From: Planctomycetota bacterium
GTDB lineage: Bacteria; Planctomycetota; UBA1135; UBA2386
Direction: 5' to 3'
NCBI GenBank assembly: GCA_020638695.1
Contig: JACKIB010000002.1
Span: 186,001-250,000 of the forward strand
DNA: 64,000 nucleotides
Shown one piece after another: positions 53,885 to 62,450 of the stretch. The notes under the pieces were generated by a model. It was given only the letters and a program-made list of their open reading frames with translations. It did no database searches and had not been told where the DNA came from. Numbering within the stretch: the stretch's first letter is position 1; every line of letters starts with the position of its first letter. Both the position numbers and the translations under genes were made by a program.

Positions 53885-56161
53885 TTATCGGGCCATCAAG
53901 TTGACCAGCAACCGGGCGGCACCGGCGTGCCCTTCGCGCAACTGCCGGTAGAGCGCCAACGAGCAGTAGAGGAAGTCGCCCTTGCCGTACTCGGCCCGCA
54001 GCAACGCACCGCGCCGCGGCTTCTCGCCCGCATCGGCCATCTCCAGCACCGGCTGCCACGCCGCATCCCAGGTTTCTGGCAAGTTGAGCGCCCGCTCCTG
54101 CACCCAGCCGACGAAGTCGGCGTCGCGGATCCGGTTGGGGTGTGTCCACAGCCGGTCGTTCGGGTCGAGCAACTTCACCGCCGCGGTCTCCTCGCACACG
54201 CGCTGCACACCGACCTCGAGGGGGTAGGGCGCCAAGATGCGTCGCTTCGCGGTCGCGTTCCACTCCGCCGGCTTGTGGTAGAAGCACAGCACCCGACCGC
54301 CACCGGAGCAGAACGCGAGGATGCGGTCGCGCTGCGCCGCGAGGTCGGGGCGGCTGCCGCCGACCCGCATGTCCAACACCAGAGTCGTGAAGCGGGACAG
54401 ATCGGCCGAAACCAGATTCGCGGCCCCCAGCTCGGTGAACTCGATCCGCAAGTCGCGCAGCGCGGTGCGCAAGGTGTCGTCCGGACCGCGAACCAACCCG
54501 ACGCGCAGAGATTCGGGAATGCGCACGTCGACCGGCCGGAGCAGCAGCTCGTCGCGCCCGGCGGCGAGCTCGGTCACCACCTTGGTCGCTTCCGCGATGC
54601 GTTGCGGAAGCCGGATGTGGACGGTTCGCCGGGTCGTGGACGGACGGTCGGGCAACTGCACCGCGGCGTCGTCGAGCTGCACCTCGACGCCGTTGGCCGA
54701 ACGAACCCGGAGCGCCGCGGTCTGCGCTCGGTCGCCGTGCCAACCGATCGCGAGCCCGACCGACAGCTGCCCACCCGACGCTGCGGCGGGCACCATGCAC
54801 ACGGTGCGGTCGAACGCCAGCGACACCTGCGGTACGGGGGTGTACGGGACCGCGAGGCGGCGGGTCATCCGCACCCCGTCGACATTGCACACGACTTCGG
54901 GGCGGAGCCACGACGGCGCGACCTGCTCGGCGTCGAACGCCGGAAGCGGGCCGTACGGCAGGCGCACCACCCCGCCCTGCCCCGCTGCACTTCGGCCATC
55001 GAGCGAAGCCGAGACCTCGGTCGGCTGCGCACCCCGGGTCGCGCCGACGCGCACGTCGAGGAACCCCGCGCTACCGGCGGCCAGCGTCTCGGCGGGGAGC
55101 GCCGCGGTGATCTCCACTCCGTGTCCCTCGAGCACGATGCGCTGCACGGCGTCGATACGGCGCGCCAGTCGACGACGCCCGCGCGGATCCGACACGGCGG
55201 AGGCGAGTCGCTCGAGAACCGGGAGTACTCGATGGGCGCGGGCGAGCTGCACGGCGACCGGGTGCTCGGTGCCAAACGCCGCGAGTTCGGACTCCAACGC
55301 GTCCGGATCGAGACTCAGCCCCTTCGCCGCTTCCCGCACCGCGGGCGCCGCGAACACCGAACGCGTGAACTGCAACGGATCGCGTCCGTCGCCGCCCACG
55401 GGCAATTCCAGGCGCCAGTGGTCGGGTCGCACCCGGCTGACGGTGAACGGCCCGAACGTGCCTTGCGTGCGGTGCTGACGCCAGCCGCGGTAGGCCTGCC
55501 GCGAGTAGGTCAGGCCGGTGACGTCGTCCGGCTTGCCGACCTCGAACTTCACCTGCCAGGGTTCCTTGTCGCCGACCGCTCGCACGTAGAGCGGTACCGC
55601 GTGCCCGGCCCGGGCCTGGGCTTCGAGCACTGCGCGCAGCCCGAGGTAGGACGCACGATGGTGCCCGTGGCCGCGATCGGACGAGTGGTTGGTGAACACC
55701 AGATCGGGCTGCTCGGCCTCGAGCACGCTGCGCAGCCGCTCCAGGTACCGCTCTCGACCCCACACCGCGAACGCCTCCGCCGCACTCTTGGAGTAGCCGA
55801 AATCGGCAAACCCCAGCCAGCGCACCTCGGTCCCGGTGATCGCCGCGGCGGCCAGCGTCTCGCGGGTGCGGATCCGCGCCAGGTCGATACCGATCTGCGG
55901 GCCGATCGCGTTCTGCCCGCCCTCGCCACAGGTGCTGTAGACCGTCACCGTGCGGATTCCGAACTTCCGCCGCAGATAGACCAGTGTGCGTGCGGCTTCG
56001 TCGTCAGGGTGGGCGGCGAGGTTGAGCGCCACCACGTCGGTCGTCGCATCGCGGCACGCTTGGCGAAACGCGGCATCCTCGGGGGTTCGCTCGGTAGGGG
56101 CCGTGGCACAGGCGGCGAGGGCGAGCAGCCAGACTCGGGGCAGGGGGCGGATCGATCTCAT
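53885..56161 (-). CDS. PIG-L family deacetylase, probable lipoprotein, with long C-terminal extension
   Basis: 758 residues. The ATG opens a lipoprotein-type signal (VWLLALAACAT, Cys18). The PIG-L (LmbE) zinc motif AHPDDE is at 50-55 and the second motif DRGHGHHRA near 165. Between them TRETLAAAAITG and LVFTNHSSDRG fit the N-acetylglucosaminyl-deacetylase fold (about 40-280). About 480 further residues contain immunoglobulin-like strands. Near residue 600 a DLRIEFTELGAANLV / TLVLDMRVGG / FCSGGGRVLCFYHKP stretch resembles a GATase1-like or unassigned alpha/beta domain. It likely removes acyl groups from sugars outside the cytoplasm; substrate unknown. Converges on the TPR gene. Confidence 0.85.
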   Translation of the reverse strand: MRSIRPLPRVWLLALAACATAPTERTPEDAAFRQACRDATTDVVALNLAAHPDDEAARTLVYLRRKFGIRTVTVYSTCGEGGQNAIGPQIGIDLARIRTRETLAAAAITGTEVRWLGFADFGYSKSAAEAFAVWGRERYLERLRSVLEAEQPDLVFTNHSSDRGHGHHRASYLGLRAVLEAQARAGHAVPLYVRAVGDKEPWQVKFEVGKPDDVTGLTYSRQAYRGWRQHRTQGTFGPFTVSRVRPDHWRLELPVGGDGRDPLQFTRSVFAAPAVREAAKGLSLDPDALESELAAFGTEHPVAVQLARAHRVLPVLERLASAVSDPRGRRRLARRIDAVQRIVLEGHGVEITAALPAETLAAGSAGFLDVRVGATRGAQPTEVSASLDGRSAAGQGGVVRLPYGPLPAFDAEQVAPSWLRPEVVCNVDGVRMTRRLAVPYTPVPQVSLAFDRTVCMVPAAASGGQLSVGLAIGWHGDRAQTAALRVRSANGVEVQLDDAAVQLPDRPSTTRRTVHIRLPQRIAEATKVVTELAAGRDELLLRPVDVRIPESLRVGLVRGPDDTLRTALRDLRIEFTELGAANLVSADLSRFTTLVLDMRVGGSRPDLAAQRDRILAFCSGGGRVLCFYHKPAEWNATAKRRILAPYPLEVGVQRVCEETAAVKLLDPNDRLWTHPNRIRDADFVGWVQERALNLPETWDAAWQPVLEMADAGEKPRRGALLRAEYGKGDFLYCSLALYRQLREGHAGAARLLVNLMAR

Positions 56162-56334
56162 CGGTGTTCGCAAGAAATGGCGCGCGGCAGGAAGCGATCG
56201 CGGCGGAGAGACGTCTACGAGCTGTGCGCTGCAGCGAGGCGGCGCACATGAGAAAGGACGCGGCCCGCAAGAGGGCCTTCGGAACGAGAGATTAGCCCGG
56301 ACCGCTGGGGCCCGGACTGAAGAGACGAGGTGGG

Positions 56335-56370
56335 GCCCGCCCCGGTGCGACCCGGGGCGGGCACTTTCTT
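56335..56370 (+). terminator. strong 11-bp GC hairpin with T-rich tail between two minus-strand genes
   Basis: GCCCGCCCCGG (56335-56345) pairs perfectly with CCGGGGCGGGC (56352-56362) around a 6-base loop, and ACTTTCTT follows on the plus strand. The only nearby transcription unit ending here is the minus-strand aminotransferase gene (ends 56444). So it would act mainly in that orientation, where the tail is less T-rich (CCCACCTCGTCTCTTC). Confidence 0.45.
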
Positions 56371-56443
56371 GCGCCGCGCTCGCACCGCCCTGCTTCCGAT
56401 CGGCGGTGGGCAGGCCCCGCCACCGCAATGCGCCCGCACGGAT

Positions 56444-57643
56444 TCAGCCACCGAGGCGAGCACACGCCTCGTCGAGCACCGCGTCCGCCACCGCGAAGTG
56501 GAACCGAATGGACCGCACGCCATCGGGTCGGGCGAAGAACAAGTGCCCCGGCACGCCGTTGACGCGCCGTTCGTCGATCATCCGCCGCACCGCCGACTCC
56601 GGATCCACATCGCCGAACACTTCCCGGTAGTCGGCGAGCACGTAGTAGGCCCCCTGCGGCACCTGCACCCCGAACCCCCCGCGCGACAAGGCCGCACAGA
56701 ACCGATCGCGGCGCCGCTGGTAGTCGCTTCGCAGGTCGCTGTAGAACGAGGCCGGCAACTGTTCCAGCGCCCGCTGCACCCCGCGCTGCATCGGTCGAGC
56801 CGCACAAACGTCGACTTGGTCGAAGACGCGCCCCACCCGATCGACCAGATCGGTCGGCCCGGCCAGGTAGCCGATCCGCCACCCGGTGATCGAGAAGGTC
56901 TTGCTGAAGCTGCTGATCGTCACGGTGCGGTCGGCCAGGCCCGGCACGGTCGCCGGCGAGACGTGCGCATGGTCGTCGTAGCACATGTACTCGTACACCT
57001 CGTCGGTCAGCACGACCACCGACGTGCCGGCGAGCACCTCCGCAAGCGCGGTGAGTTCCGCGACCGAGAACACCTTGCCGGACGGGTTCCCCGGAGTGTT
57101 GAGCACCAGTGCCCGAGTGCGCGGGGTCAGCGCCGCGCGCAGCCGATCCGGATCGAACGCGAGGTCCGCTGCGGACAGCGGCACACAGACCGGCACCGCA
57201 CCCATCAGCTTCAGCACCGTGAAGTGGTACGAGTAGAACGGCTCGAACAGGATCACCTCGTCACCCGGGTCCAGCAGCGTCATGCCGGTGGCGAAGAACG
57301 CACCGGACGAACCGGCGGTCACCCCGACGTTCGCTGCGGTGCAGTCGAGTCCGTTGAACTCGCGCAGCTTGCGGGCGATCGCCTCGCGCAGCTCCGGGAT
57401 GCCGCTGTAGAAGGTGTAGGTCTGCCGGTCGGCCCTACCCTCGATGCACTCGATCGCGCCCGCGCGCAGGGGCGCCGGACTGTCGAGGTCGCACACCCCC
57501 TGGCCGAGGTTGATCCCGCCTGGTACGCGGTTGATGGTCTCGGTGAGCGACCGGAGGAGGTTTCCGGCTTCGAGGTGGTCGCGGCGGCGCGCGAAGCGGT
57601 GCAGGAGTTGGGACATCGCGGCTCGGTCAGGAGGCGGGATCAT
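56444..57643 (-). CDS. class I/II PLP-dependent aminotransferase
   Basis: 399 residues from the ATG at 57643; an ATG at 57616 is an alternative. Fold type I aspartate-aminotransferase-like features are INLGQGVCDLDSP near 43, YTFYSGIPELREAIA near 74, TAGSSGAFFATGMTLLDPGDEV near 107, NTPGNPSGKVFS near 170, DEVYE near 202 and SFSKTFSITGWRIGY near 236 with the PLP lysine. The N terminus resembles kynurenine/glutamine-type or MalY-like aminotransferases rather than AspC; substrate not assignable. It lies 37 bp behind the prenyltransferase-fold gene on the same strand. Cytoplasmic. Confidence 0.9.
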   Translation of the reverse strand: MIPPPDRAAMSQLLHRFARRRDHLEAGNLLRSLTETINRVPGGINLGQGVCDLDSPAPLRAGAIECIEGRADRQTYTFYSGIPELREAIARKLREFNGLDCTAANVGVTAGSSGAFFATGMTLLDPGDEVILFEPFYSYHFTVLKLMGAVPVCVPLSAADLAFDPDRLRAALTPRTRALVLNTPGNPSGKVFSVAELTALAEVLAGTSVVVLTDEVYEYMCYDDHAHVSPATVPGLADRTVTISSFSKTFSITGWRIGYLAGPTDLVDRVGRVFDQVDVCAARPMQRGVQRALEQLPASFYSDLRSDYQRRRDRFCAALSRGGFGVQVPQGAYYVLADYREVFGDVDPESAVRRMIDERRVNGVPGHLFFARPDGVRSIRFHFAVADAVLDEACARLGG

Positions 57644-57680
57644 GGCGCAATCGCCACGGCTGGATCACGGATGGTCCGGC

Positions 57681-58967
57681 TCAGTCGCGGCGCGCCGACC
57701 GCTTCTTGAGATACCACAGCTCCGCCTTGGATACGGCGCCGGCGCTGCGCTCCGGTGGGATGTGCGGATTGAAGCCGAAGTCGTCGCCGGTGATGCGGAT
57801 CAGGGCCTTGCACCCCGCGACGCGCTGCACCTTGTGCGTGCTGCGCAGCGCCCGCAAGACCTCGGGCAGCGCCGAAACGCCGCGTTCGACTGCCGAACCG
57901 ATCGCCGTGTCGACTTGCTCCGGCGAAGCCTTGTCGGTGAGAAGGTGGATCGGCACCCCGCCACCGGTGGTGATCGGCCCGACCTGCAACTTCTTCTGGA
58001 ACTTGCGGCGCAGGAACAGCACGGCGAACGCGGTGCTCACCGAGTCCGCTCCCCCGGGGTCCTTGCCCCCCTCCATCATGTCGACCCCACTGCACCAGCC
58101 GCCGTTGCGCAGCTGGGTGTCGAGCAGCATCTCCGCGCCACTGGTGAACCAGTCCTTGCCGTCCACCGCCGTGACGCCCGACAGGATGCAGGCGCGTTCC
58201 AGCCCGTAGTGGAAGTAGAACGAGTTGCGGATGCCGCGACTGCCGATCGAACCCTTCTTCTGGATCAGCCACTCCCAACCGTCCCGCAGCCGCCGATCGA
58301 CCTCGGTTCTGGCCAGCGTCTTGTCGTCGAGGTGGTCGGCGCAGAGCCGCAGGATCGCGATCCCTGCGGCCGTCATCGACTCGGTAGCGTCCCGGCGGTG
58401 GGCGGTGTAGGCAAACCCTCCCGCCTCGGTCTGCGATGCGATCGCCGCGGCGACGAGCGCCTTCCAGTACTTCGCGTCGATCTTGACGCCTAGTGCCACC
58501 GCGGCTCGCATCCCCAACGCCGCGTATTGGCTGTTGGAGAGGTCCCAGCGGCGATCGCCCTTGTGGTATCCGAATCCGCCGCCGGCGACCAAACAACTCA
58601 GCAGTCGGCGTGCGTCGTCGCGGGCGAGCTCCTTGCGCTGCGCGAACGCCTCGCACTCGGAGGCGACCATGAGCCGCAACGAAAGGTCGTAGGTTCGGCC
58701 GAGCCGTGCTTTGCGCAGCCGTCGCAGTGCCTGCGCGAACACCTTGTCGGTCGCCGGCACCCCGTCGTGCACTGCGGCGAGGCACAACAGTGCGAGCTCC
58801 CCGTTGTGCGCGCCAGCCAGGTGGCGGAGCAGCACCGGGCGGGCGCGCTCGAGCGCCTTGTCGATCCGTCCATTCAGGTCGACGACTGATTTTTTCTGGC
58901 CTGGCGCGGGAACGCCGGCCGCCACGACGAGCAGGCCGAGGAACGCGTGCGAGGGCGTCAAGGTCAT
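57681..58967 (-). CDS. secreted prenyltransferase/squalene-cyclase-fold protein
   Basis: 428 residues. The ATG opens a signal peptide (AFLGLLVVAAGVPAPGQ). Repeats of the alpha/alpha-toroid type follow, each with a Gly-Gly-Phe/Trp loop: LLSCLVAGGGFGYHKGDRRWDLSNSQYA near 130, ASQTEAGGFAYTAHRRDATESMTAAG near 185 and LLDTQLRNGGWCSG near 290. These match the repeats of terpenoid-cyclase/prenyltransferase-fold proteins, many of which in planctomycetes are secreted and have no known enzyme activity. No DXDD cyclase motif is visible, so catalysis is doubtful. Upstream in-frame ATG codons precede non-coding sequence. Confidence 0.8.
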   Translation of the reverse strand: MTLTPSHAFLGLLVVAAGVPAPGQKKSVVDLNGRIDKALERARPVLLRHLAGAHNGELALLCLAAVHDGVPATDKVFAQALRRLRKARLGRTYDLSLRLMVASECEAFAQRKELARDDARRLLSCLVAGGGFGYHKGDRRWDLSNSQYAALGMRAAVALGVKIDAKYWKALVAAAIASQTEAGGFAYTAHRRDATESMTAAGIAILRLCADHLDDKTLARTEVDRRLRDGWEWLIQKKGSIGSRGIRNSFYFHYGLERACILSGVTAVDGKDWFTSGAEMLLDTQLRNGGWCSGVDMMEGGKDPGGADSVSTAFAVLFLRRKFQKKLQVGPITTGGGVPIHLLTDKASPEQVDTAIGSAVERGVSALPEVLRALRSTHKVQRVAGCKALIRITGDDFGFNPHIPPERSAGAVSKAELWYLKKRSARRD

Positions 58968-59136
58968 CGAGCTCGGAGGGAGGGGAACGCGGGGCCCCTC
59001 CGTTATAGCGCAATGAGCCACAGGTGCGGCTGGATCTGACAAGCCCGCGTCGCTCCTTCGACCGCGGATCCGGATGCGAACTCGGCCGTGCCGAACTACC
59101 GCACCTCCTGAATCGCCCCTTCTGTAGCGCAGACTC
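58968..59136. other. left part of the gap between the prenyltransferase-fold gene and the epimerase gene
   Basis: The gap 58968-59328 is 361 bp. The left 169 bp should hold the promoter of the minus-strand gene and contain nothing else I recognise. The remainder is filled by the intact dispersed element, leaving ten bases before the epimerase start. Confidence 0.4.
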
Positions 59137-59318
59137 CTAGCCCGGACTATTCATGACCGAGCTGCTGCGATCGCGCAAGGTCGCTGCCGGCTTCGTCGAA
59201 CGTCAGAACCTGCTCCTCGACGGGGAGGCACCCCGCCTCCGGGCAGAACCTGCCGTTCTCCTTGCCAGCAACAACCTTGCACGATCTCGCGACGCTGCTC
59301 ATGAATAGTCCGGGCTAG
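59137..59318 (+). mobile_element. best-preserved copy of the dispersed MITE-like element, with perfect 20-bp terminal inverted repeats
   Basis: CTAGCCCGGACTATTCATGA (59137-59156) is the exact reverse complement of the right end (59299-59318). The four bases ACTC flank it on both sides (59133-59136 and 59319-59322), a possible target-site duplication. The interior matches the copy at 23304-23480 at all but about ten positions. No open frame of transposase character. It ends ten bases before the start codon of the epimerase gene. Confidence 0.85.
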
Positions 59319-59328
59319 ACTCCGCGCC

Positions 59329-60201
59329 ATGCGCATCGCGATCAGCGGATCCTCGGGAATGGTCGGCTCCGCACTCATGCGGACGCTTCTCGAGTCCGGG
59401 CACGACTCCGTGCCATTGCGGCGGAGCGCGCAGTCGGACGGCTCCCCGTCGTTGGATCTCGCGCCGATCCGCACCGGGTGCGATGCGGTGGTGCATCTCG
59501 CCGGAGAGAACATCGCCGCCGGTCGCTGGACTGCCGCGCGCAAGCGCCGAATCGCCGACAGCCGAATCGTCCTGACCCGCCGTCTCGCCACCGACCTCGC
59601 AGCACTGGCCACACCCCCCGCGGCACTGGTCTGCGCCTCGGCGGTCGGCTTCTATGGGGATCGTGGGAGCGCGGCACTCGACGAGCAACAGCCTGCGGGT
59701 ACGGGTTTCCTGGCCGACGTGTGCGAGGGGTGGGAAGCGGCCGCCGACCCCGCGCGGCAGGCCGGGATCCGCGTGGTTCACCTGCGAATCGGGGTGGTGC
59801 TGAGCAGCACCGGCGGATTGCTCGGCCGCTTGCGCTCACTGTTCCGATTCGGGCTCGGCGGGCGACTGGGCAGCGGCGAGCAGTGGATGAGCTGGATCCA
59901 CCTCACCGACCTGGTGCGGGTGGTGGAATTCGCACTGGAGCGCGGCGACCTCGTCGGCGCGCTGAACGCCGTGTCACCGAACCCGGTGACCAACCGCGAG
60001 TTCACCCGCGCGCTCGGCCAGTGGGTTCACCGACCGACTCTGCTGCACGCACCGGCCTTCGCGTTGCGCGCGCTGCTCGGCGAGATGGCCGACGAGTTGA
60101 TGCTCGCCAGCACGCGGGTCGTGCCCGCTCGGTTGAGCGAGTCGGGTTTCCGTTTCGCGCTCCCCGAACTGCGGGCCGCGCTCGACGCCTGCGGGGCATG
60201 A
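59329..60201 (+). CDS. TIGR01777-type NAD(P)-dependent sugar epimerase/SDR protein
   Basis: 290 residues, extended SDR fold. The nucleotide loop is ISGSSGMVGSAL at 5-16. Family-typical features are VVHLAGENIAAGRWTAARKRRI near 55, SRIVLTRRL, a CASAVGFYGDRG active-site region near 105 (Tyr in FYG), VVHLRIGVVLSSTGG near 150 and MSWIHLTDLVRVVEFAL near 190. These match the YfcH/SulA-like group; reaction unknown. The start codon lies ten bases from the end of an inverted-repeat element, so the leader and any promoter are supplied by, or run through, that element. Converges on ispH. Confidence 0.92.
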   Translation: MRIAISGSSGMVGSALMRTLLESGHDSVPLRRSAQSDGSPSLDLAPIRTGCDAVVHLAGENIAAGRWTAARKRRIADSRIVLTRRLATDLAALATPPAALVCASAVGFYGDRGSAALDEQQPAGTGFLADVCEGWEAAADPARQAGIRVVHLRIGVVLSSTGGLLGRLRSLFRFGLGGRLGSGEQWMSWIHLTDLVRVVEFALERGDLVGALNAVSPNPVTNREFTRALGQWVHRPTLLHAPAFALRALLGEMADELMLASTRVVPARLSESGFRFALPELRAALDACGA

Positions 60202-60223
60202 CCGACCGGGGGCGCGCGCCCGC

Positions 60224-61144
60224 CTACCGCACTTCAGACGGCAGCGAGAACTCCACCGCCTCGTGCACGCCATCGACCTCCGTCACGTCGCTGGCGCCGA
60301 GTTCGCGCAGGCGCGCAACTACGGACTGCACACTGACCTCCGGGGTCGAGGCGCCGGACGTCACACCGATCGCCTGCACCCCGACCAGCCACGCCGGTTC
60401 GATCTGCGACGCGTCGATGATCAGGTACGCGGGCACCCCCGAACTCGCACCCAGCTCGCGCAGACGATTGCTGTTCGAACTCGTTTGGTCGCCGATCACC
60501 AACCACAGGTCGACGCGGCCGTTGATGTCCTTCACCGCCATCTGACGGTTGGTCGTCGCGTAGCAGATGTCCTCCTTGCGCGGCGTCTTGAGTTCGGGAA
60601 ACCGCTCGCGCAGAACGCGCATGGTGCGCGCCGCCTCCTCGAGGCTGAGCGTGGTCTGGGTCAGCACCGCGACTCGACGCGGATCGGGGACCTCGACGAC
60701 ACGGGCCTCGTCTTCGCCGAACACCACCACGGTGCTGTCGGGCGCCTCGCCGCGCACGCCGATCACTTCGACGTGGTCGCGGTGACCGATCAGCAAGATC
60801 GTGTGGCCGGTGCGCGCGAAGTTGCGCGCTTCCTGGTGCACCTTGGTCACCAGCGGACAGGTCGCATCGATCGCCTGCAGGCGCAGCCGTTCTGCCTCCC
60901 GCATCACCTCGGGTGCCACACCATGGGCGGAGAAGATCACGTGACTGCCGGTCGGCACGTCGGCGAGGTTCTTGACGAACACCGCCCCCTTGGCCTGCAG
61001 ATCCTCCACGACCACGCGGTTGTGGACGATCTCGTGGCGCACGTACACCGGACTACCGAACTTCTCGAGCGCCTTCGAAACCACCTCGATGGCGCGCTCG
61101 ACCCCGGCGCAGAACCCGCGCGGGCGACTGAGGATGACCTTCAC
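60224..61144 (-). CDS. ispH: 4-hydroxy-3-methylbut-2-enyl diphosphate reductase
   Basis: 306 residues, full length. Last enzyme of the MEP isoprenoid pathway, reducing HMBPP to IPP and DMAPP with a 4Fe-4S cluster. Cluster ligands are Cys12 (PRGFCAGVERA), Cys96 (DATCPLV) and Cys194 (EDICYATTNRQ). Substrate-site residues His41 (EIVHN), His74 (SAHGV), His124 and Glu126 are present, as are QTTLS and the SSNSNRL and SGASTP loops. Cytoplasmic. It presumably receives electrons from a ferredoxin or flavodoxin. Transcribed alone; the nearest ferredoxin gene is far away at 33161. Confidence 0.97.
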   Translation of the reverse strand: MKVILSRPRGFCAGVERAIEVVSKALEKFGSPVYVRHEIVHNRVVVEDLQAKGAVFVKNLADVPTGSHVIFSAHGVAPEVMREAERLRLQAIDATCPLVTKVHQEARNFARTGHTILLIGHRDHVEVIGVRGEAPDSTVVVFGEDEARVVEVPDPRRVAVLTQTTLSLEEAARTMRVLRERFPELKTPRKEDICYATTNRQMAVKDINGRVDLWLVIGDQTSSNSNRLRELGASSGVPAYLIIDASQIEPAWLVGVQAIGVTSGASTPEVSVQSVVARLRELGASDVTEVDGVHEAVEFSLPSEVR

Positions 61145-61212
61145 GCCCGCAGAGTTTGGTCGCCGGCGCCGGGACCCTCAAGGGCCCTGGTGGCAAACCG
61201 CGGGCTACCGAC

Positions 61213-62313
61213 TCACTGGAACGCGATCACGTGGGCCAGACCGTAGACGTTGCTTTGCGCCTTGGTGGCGTTCGGCCCGCCGTTCGGGCCGCTGCTGAGT
61301 TCGATCATCTGCGCGACGGGATCGGGTCCACAGATCGTGGTGGTCAAACCGAACGAGGTCACGTGCAGTGCTCGATTGGCGTTGAAATCGAATGCCGCCG
61401 CTTGGGCGTGCACGTCGAGCCCGACGATCCGGCCATCCCGCGGCAGCGGGAAGCGGAATACCGCCGAACCGGTGGAGTCCGCCGGGAGCGGAATCGCCAC
61501 GATCGGCGCGAAGTTGATGTAGCAGCCCGAACCCTGGTCGATCTCCACCGGGATGAACCCGCCGAGCGGACGCATGGAGAGCGCCAGCGTCACGGTGTTG
61601 GTCGGGATCGCGTCGCGCACGGCGAACAGCAGCCGATTGCTGGCGTACGCGTCGTCGTTGGTCTGCAGGGTGATCGGCTTGCCCGAAGTCCCCCGGCACT
61701 GGGCACCGAGGCCGAACGGGGTCTTGTTCGCCTTGCAGAAGCCCGCCGAGTCGAGGTAGTAGGCGTCGGATGAACGCTTGTTGTAGATCTTGTAGTCGAC
61801 CACCAGATTGTCGGGCAGCTGCGGGCCGCGGCGGGCCGGACTGAGCTGGAACACCCATGGCTGATCGAACGGCATGGGAATGTTGAACGGCCGTGGCGCA
61901 GCCGGCGTGGTCGGGACCGGCTGCTCGGGGATGTCGAGCCAACCGTCCACCACCAGGGTGCGATCCACGCCGTGCATGGCTTCGAACGACAGTTCGGTCG
62001 ACTCGGCCGTGGCGAAGCTGGTCGAGATGAACACCTGCAACGCGATGCCACGCTTGGGCGCAAACCGAACCGTGTTGTTGTAGGTGTCGGCGCGGAGCGT
62101 GATGCCCCGGATCGAACGCGGTTGGTCGAAACCGGGCGGCAGCACCGCTTGGTTGTAGATGTCCATCAGCCGCACCGGGGTGGCTCCGCCGAACAGGTGT
62201 GGACTGGTACCGGAACCCTCGACCGACGTCAGCCCGAAGGGAGCAACCTGCGCCACCGCGGCGACCGCGGTGCACAGGACCGAAATCACCACACGCCAAC
62301 TTCTGGAATCCAC
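61213..62313 (-). CDS. secreted protein carrying the shared C-terminal module
   Basis: 366 residues from a GTG with a very good Shine-Dalgarno six bases upstream. Signal peptide cleaved at AAVA|QVAP. Residues 25-240 are a beta-rich domain with many Pro/Asn turns (RSIRGITLRADTYNN, LFAVRDAIPTN); family unknown. It recalls secreted planctomycete proteins that start with a predicted lectin-like domain, without proof. Residues about 245-335 form the shared module (GSGCYINFAPIVAIPLP, FPLPRDGRIVGLDVHAQAA, LHVTSFGL), followed by about 30 residues. Four or five cysteines. Head-to-head with bolA, sharing 137 bp. Confidence 0.8.
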   Translation of the reverse strand: MDSRSWRVVISVLCTAVAAVAQVAPFGLTSVEGSGTSPHLFGGATPVRLMDIYNQAVLPPGFDQPRSIRGITLRADTYNNTVRFAPKRGIALQVFISTSFATAESTELSFEAMHGVDRTLVVDGWLDIPEQPVPTTPAAPRPFNIPMPFDQPWVFQLSPARRGPQLPDNLVVDYKIYNKRSSDAYYLDSAGFCKANKTPFGLGAQCRGTSGKPITLQTNDDAYASNRLLFAVRDAIPTNTVTLALSMRPLGGFIPVEIDQGSGCYINFAPIVAIPLPADSTGSAVFRFPLPRDGRIVGLDVHAQAAAFDFNANRALHVTSFGLTTTICGPDPVAQMIELSSGPNGGPNATKAQSNVYGLAHVIAFQ

Positions 62314-62319
62314 CGCACA

Positions 62320-62325
62320 CCTCCT
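62320..62325 (-). promoter_or_regulatory. strong Shine-Dalgarno AGGAGG fixing a GTG start
   Basis: AGGAGG on the minus strand ends six bases before the GTG at 62313, deciding that start for the secreted protein gene. Such complete sites are rare in this window. Confidence 0.75.
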
Positions 62326-62431
62326 GTTCGACTCGCCCCCATGACATCGTCGGATCGGCGGGCGACCTTGACTTGGCTTTCGCCAGCGCCTACTCCTCCA
62401 GGCCGGGCGCGTGTCGGCCTGCGCTCCCGCC

Positions 62432-62437
62432 TACACT
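62432..62437 (+). promoter_or_regulatory. candidate -10 box of the bolA-grx operon
   Basis: TACACT stands 13 bases before the bolA ATG, giving a leader of about six or seven bases. The same hexamer precedes the GTG at 40191. No clear -35 element is seen. Confidence 0.3.
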
Positions 62438-62450
62438 TCCGAGAGCCAAG

